Below, one piece after another: positions 31,623-34,694 of a stretch of 34,694 nt of DNA; the first letter of the stretch is position 1, and every line of letters starts with the position of its first letter. Made by a program: the position numbers and the translations under genes. Below the pieces are notes generated by a model that was given only the letters and a program-made list of their open reading frames with translations, was not told where the DNA came from and did no database searches. Source of the stretch: Paracoccus versutus (GTDB taxonomy: Bacteria > Pseudomonadota > Alphaproteobacteria > Rhodobacterales > Rhodobacteraceae); the NCBI RefSeq assembly GCF_000763885.1, contig NZ_JRKO01000053.1, positions 1 through 34,694 of the forward strand. The letters run 5' to 3'.

Positions 31623-32617
31623 CCGGGCCGCGCTATCCGCTGCTGATGGCCGCGCTGTCCACGCTGGTCGCGGCCCTGTTCCTGGCCTCGCTGCTGACCG
31701 GCCCGGCGGGGATCGGGCCGGGCGAAAGCCTGGCCGCGCTGTTTCGCGGCGGCGACGACCTGCTGGCGCTGGTCATGCGCGAATTGCGCCTGCCGCGCGC
31801 CATCCTGGGCCTGCTGGTGGGCGCGGCGCTGGGGATGGCCGGGGCGGTGCTGCAGGGCTTCCTGCGCAACCCGCTGGCCGAGCCGGGGCTGATCGGCACC
31901 AGCGCCTCGGCCGCGCTGGGGGCGGTGCTGGCGATCCAGACCGGGCTTTCCGCCGCCTTTCCCCTGGGCCTGCCGCTGGCGGCGCTGGCGGGGGCCGCGC
32001 TGTCGGTGCTGCTGGTGCTGATGCTTGCCGGGCCGCGCGGCGGCACGCTGGCGCTGATCCTGGCCGGCATCGCCATCTCGGCGCTGGCGGGGGCGGCGAC
32101 CTCGCTGGTGCTGAACCTGTCGCCCAACCCCTTTGCCATCAACGAGATCGTGTTCTGGATAATGGGCTCGCTGGCCGACCGCTCGATGCTGCATGTCTGG
32201 ATCGCGGCGCCCTTCATGGGCTTGGGCTTCGTGCTGATCTGGCCCATGCGCCGCGCGCTGAATGCGCTGACGCTGGGCGAGGACGCGGCGGCATCGAGCG
32301 GCGTGCATCTGGGCCGGCTGCGGCTGATGCTGGTCGCGGGCATCGCCGCGCTGATCGGCGGCGCCACGGCGGTCGCCGGCACCGTGGGCTTCGTCGGGCT
32401 GGTGGTGCCCCATGTGCTGCGCCGCGCGGTCGGCGCCAGCCCGGCGCGGCTGGTCCCGGCGGCGGCGCTGGGGGGCGCGGCGGTGGTTCTGGCCGCCGAC
32501 ATCGCGGTGCGGCTGATCGCGCCGGGCCGCGACCTCAAACTCGGGGTGCTGACGGCGCTGGTCGGTGCGCCCTTCTTCCTGCACCTGATCCTGAAAACCC
32601 GGCGCGAGGGGCTGTGA
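31619..32617 (+). CDS. btuC: FecCD-family ABC permease, BtuC-like
   Basis: A 332-residue inner-membrane permease. Visible are LRLPRAILGLLVGAALGMAGAVLQGFLRNPLAEPGLIG, IVFWIMGSLADRS, and GTVGFVGLVVPHVLRRAVG, which are hallmarks of the BtuC/FecCD family. About ten membrane helices are expected. The start overlaps the btuF stop (ATGA). Two base pairs separate its stop from the next ATG. It imports cobalamin across the inner membrane. Confidence 0.92.
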   Translation: MTGPRYPLLMAALSTLVAALFLASLLTGPAGIGPGESLAALFRGGDDLLALVMRELRLPRAILGLLVGAALGMAGAVLQGFLRNPLAEPGLIGTSASAALGAVLAIQTGLSAAFPLGLPLAALAGAALSVLLVLMLAGPRGGTLALILAGIAISALAGAATSLVLNLSPNPFAINEIVFWIMGSLADRSMLHVWIAAPFMGLGFVLIWPMRRALNALTLGEDAAASSGVHLGRLRLMLVAGIAALIGGATAVAGTVGFVGLVVPHVLRRAVGASPARLVPAAALGGAAVVLAADIAVRLIAPGRDLKLGVLTALVGAPFFLHLILKTRREGL

Positions 32618-32619
32618 CC

Positions 32620-33375
32620 ATGCTTGAGCTTCGCGCCCTTTCGTTCCACCGCGGCGGCCAGGCGGTGCTGGACGGCATCGACCTCAGCATCGGCGCGGGC
32701 GAGTTCGTGGGCCTTCTGGGTCCGAACGGCGCCGGCAAGACCACGCTTCTGCGCGCGGCGCTGGGGCTCTTGCCGGCACGGGGGCACAGCTCGCTGGCGC
32801 GGCTTTCGGCGCGCGAACGCGCCCGCGCCGCCGCCTACATGCCGCAGGGCCGCGAGATCGCCTGGCCAATGCCGGTCGAGGCGCTGGTGGCGCTTGGCCG
32901 CATCGCCCATCCGCATTCCGCCGGCGCAACCGACCGCGCCGCCATCGAGCGCGCCATCGCCGCGCTGCACCTGGATCCCTTGCGCCACCGCCGCGCCACC
33001 GAACTGTCGGGGGGCGAGCAGGCCCGCACCCTGATCGCCCGCGCCCTGGCCCAGGAAACCCCGCTTCTGATCGCGGACGAGCCCATCGCCGGGCTCGACC
33101 CGGCGGCGCAGATCGACGCGATGCGGCTGTTTCGCCGGCTGGCCGGACAGGGCCATGCGGTGCTGGCCTCGCTGCACGACCTGGGGCTGGCGGCGCGGCA
33201 TTGCACGCGGCTGATCCTGCTGCACCAGGGCCGGATCGCCGCCGACGGCCCGCCTCAGGCGGTGCTGACCGCCGCGAACCTGGCCCGCGTCTTCGGCATC
33301 ACCGCCCATCTGGCGCAAGGCCCCGGCGGCATCCTGTTCCAGCCGCTCGACACCATTGAGGGAGAAGACCGATGA
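32620..33375 (+). CDS. btuD: ABC transporter ATPase, BtuD-like
   Basis: A 251-residue ATPase: Walker A GPNGAGKT (34-41), Q-loop (YMPQGREIAWP), signature LSGGEQ, Walker B LLIADEP, and H-loop ASLHD, all intact. It belongs to the FepC/BtuD group and powers the permease encoded just upstream. The stop codon overlaps the start of the next gene (ATGA at 33372-33375). Confidence 0.92.
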   Translation: MLELRALSFHRGGQAVLDGIDLSIGAGEFVGLLGPNGAGKTTLLRAALGLLPARGHSSLARLSARERARAAAYMPQGREIAWPMPVEALVALGRIAHPHSAGATDRAAIERAIAALHLDPLRHRRATELSGGEQARTLIARALAQETPLLIADEPIAGLDPAAQIDAMRLFRRLAGQGHAVLASLHDLGLAARHCTRLILLHQGRIAADGPPQAVLTAANLARVFGITAHLAQGPGGILFQPLDTIEGEDR

Positions 33376-34376
33376 CCGACATGCTGACCGCCCGGCTTGC
33401 CGCGGCGCTGACCGATACCGGCGCCGGCTGGTCCATGGGCTCGTTCGGGGCCATTGCCGAGTTCCATCATGTCGCGGGCGATCCGCCGCCCCAGCCCCTG
33501 GGCGAATGCGGCATCGTCACCGCCCGCGGCGGGCTGCGGCTGGACGACCTGGCCGAGGTGATCCCGGTGGCATGGGAGGCGCTGAGCCCACGGCCGCATC
33601 GCTGGCAGCAGGGCGTCTCGCTCTGCCTGCCCCAGGGGCGGCTGGGCACGGCGCGGCGCCAGGTGCTGACCGAGCTTGGCCCCGACGCGGGCGCGCTGCG
33701 CGACCAGGATCGCGGGGCGGTGCTGTTCGACCTGGGGCTGGACCAGCCGCAGGTCGATTTCTGCATCCGCAGCGACGATCCGGTGCTGGTCGCGCGGCTG
33801 CAGGCGGAATGCGGCCGCTCGGTCCTCGACCCCGAAAGCCGCGCCATGGCGGCGATCCTGCCCGCCCATCCGCATCGCGTGGCGCTGAGCCGCATCGGCC
33901 GGATCGAGGTCTACCAGAAGATCGGCGGGCCGGATACCGGCGGCGTCTCGCCCGTCGGGCCGCATACGCATATCCTGCCGCCGCTGCTGCGCGCCGGCCG
34001 CACCCATTCGGCGAATACGCCGATCCCGCCCGGCCTGGTGCCGGTCGCGGGGCTGCACCCGGCCAGCCCGGTCATGGACAGCCTGGGCCAGGACCGCGAT
34101 TTCGACGCCGCCGCCTTCGCCGGGTTCCAGGCCATGCTGGCCGATTGGGGCGATGCCGAGCGCCATGCGCTGAAGGCGCGGGTCTGGGCGGCGCTGGCGG
34201 CGGGCGAGCCGCCCTCGGCCCTGGCCGAGCCGGCCGACCGCCATGCCCGCGCCGCGCTGCGCATCACCCTGCGCCAGGCCGAGCGGCGGGACGGGCCCTC
34301 GGCCCTGCTGTCGCAATGGCGCGCGGCGTTCGACCGCGAGGCGGCGCCGGCGGATGAGGACGCGCCGGGTCATTGA
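33372..34376 (+). CDS. Uncharacterised His/Cys-containing protein of the B12 uptake operon
   Basis: A 334-residue protein with no function that I can assign with confidence; members of the same family seem to occur in alphaproteobacterial btu operons. There is no signal peptide and no membrane segment, so it is probably cytoplasmic. A striking core is HPHRVALSRIGRIEVYQKIGG (residues 166-186) followed by GPHTHILPPLL (197-207). C46, C85, C131 and C147 and the pairs H32-H33, H166/H168 and H198/H200 could bind a metal. The gene overlaps btuD by 4 bases and is the fifth gene under the cobalamin riboswitch. A role in cobalamin or cobalt handling after import is the natural guess, but that is inference. 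Confidence 0.75.
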   Translation: MTDMLTARLAAALTDTGAGWSMGSFGAIAEFHHVAGDPPPQPLGECGIVTARGGLRLDDLAEVIPVAWEALSPRPHRWQQGVSLCLPQGRLGTARRQVLTELGPDAGALRDQDRGAVLFDLGLDQPQVDFCIRSDDPVLVARLQAECGRSVLDPESRAMAAILPAHPHRVALSRIGRIEVYQKIGGPDTGGVSPVGPHTHILPPLLRAGRTHSANTPIPPGLVPVAGLHPASPVMDSLGQDRDFDAAAFAGFQAMLADWGDAERHALKARVWAALAAGEPPSALAEPADRHARAALRITLRQAERRDGPSALLSQWRAAFDREAAPADEDAPGH

Positions 34377-34392
34377 CCGCGGCGCGAACCGA

Positions 34393-34694
34393 TCAGCCGG
34401 CCACCTCCATCGTCGCCCTGACTGCGGTTTTCCACCTTGCGTATCGGGCCTCGCGCTCGGGCGCGGGCATGGCGGGGACGAAGCGGCGCTCCAGCGACCA
34501 GGCGCGGGCGAAAGCCTCGGGCGGCGGGCACAGGCCCGCCTGCAACCCCGCCAGGTAGCCCGCACCCAGCGCCGTCGTCTCGGTCACCGCCGGACGGTCC
34601 ACCGGCGCCCCCAGGATGTCCGAGAGAAACTGCATCGTCCAGCCGCTCGACGCCATGCCGCCGTCCACCCGCAACACCCCGCCCGCATCCGGCC
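34393..34694 (-). CDS. glpK: Glycerol kinase, C-terminal part (runs off the window)
   Basis: The last about 100 residues of a FGGY-family kinase. LRVDGGMASSGWTMQFLSDILGAPVDRP and TETTALGAGYLAGLQAGL match the conserved C-terminal region of glycerol kinase, and the AWSLERRFVPAMPAPEREARYARWKTAV end is typical. The 5' part lies beyond position 34694. It is convergent with the B12 operon, 16 bases apart, without a visible terminator. Phosphorylation of glycerol is the expected reaction. Confidence 0.85.
   Translation of the reverse strand, partial: PDAGGVLRVDGGMASSGWTMQFLSDILGAPVDRPAVTETTALGAGYLAGLQAGLCPPPEAFARAWSLERRFVPAMPAPEREARYARWKTAVRATMEVAG

Noticed and set aside
1..34694. tRNA, rRNA or insertion-sequence genes
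   Set aside because: I looked for T-arm-like sequences, transposase motifs and terminal repeats and saw none that were convincing.

Overview
The window is very GC-rich and densely coded. Its genes look like those of an alphaproteobacterium of the Rhodobacteraceae, most probably Paracoccus or a close relative. The signs are an L-arabinonate dehydratase / GguC-type sugar operon with a GbpR-like LysR regulator, a B12-riboswitch-controlled nrdHIEF operon, a GguC/AraD1-family gene, many LysR/transporter pairs, and a short intergenic element (TATTTGG...GAA) that recurs beside hairpins. Genus is inferred from overall gene content. There are no rRNA or tRNA genes, no CRISPR arrays, no phage genes and no intact insertion sequences.

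Layout. (1) 129-4870: an oxidative L-arabinose / D-galactose operon on the minus strand (AraD1/GguC-like protein, L-arabinonate dehydratase, Gfo/Idh/MocA sugar 1-dehydrogenase), with a divergent LysR regulator. (2) 4955-6343: a cystine/dicarboxylate-type symporter. (3) 6637-9450: a plus-strand cluster of an exported ankyrin protein, a nucleoside/guanine-type deaminase, a CynX/NimT-like MFS transporter and a HbpS/GlcG-like protein. (4) 9533-13576: a short Hsp70-like ATPase, convergent with a DEAD-box RNA helicase that has a long basic tail, then a DinB-family protein. (5) 13628-18144: two LysR/transporter pairs, LysR with DctA and LysR with a YeiH-type exporter. (6) 18212-20180: an unrecognised membrane protein followed by a decayed stretch. 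This stretch has the C-terminal piece of an FMN alpha-hydroxyacid dehydrogenase joined directly to the N-terminal piece of a TonB-dependent siderophore receptor, both with frameshifts. Next to it is a tandem array of about 20 copies of the hexamer GAACGG. (7) 20149-24287: candidate NrdR boxes, a promoter, a cobalamin riboswitch and nrdHIEF, the class Ib ribonucleotide reductase. (8) 24284-28401: a BASS-family transporter, a PLP aminotransferase and an SLC13/TrkA-C permease. (9) 28508-34376: a second cobalamin riboswitch heading a five-gene B12 uptake operon: btuB, btuF, btuC, btuD and an uncharacterised His/Cys-containing protein. (10) The window ends inside the C-terminus of a glycerol kinase gene.

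How the parts work together. The clearest theme is cobalamin economy. One riboswitch should shut B12 import when B12 is plentiful. The other should shut the B12-independent class Ib reductase, presumably because a B12-dependent reductase elsewhere in the genome then supplies deoxynucleotides. The nrd promoter also carries a pair of NrdR-box-like sequences spaced 31 bp apart, which would give the operon a second input from the dNTP/ATP state. The most interesting unknown is the last gene of the B12 uptake operon (33372-34376). It is translationally coupled to the ABC ATPase and is a candidate for an unassigned step in cobalamin handling.
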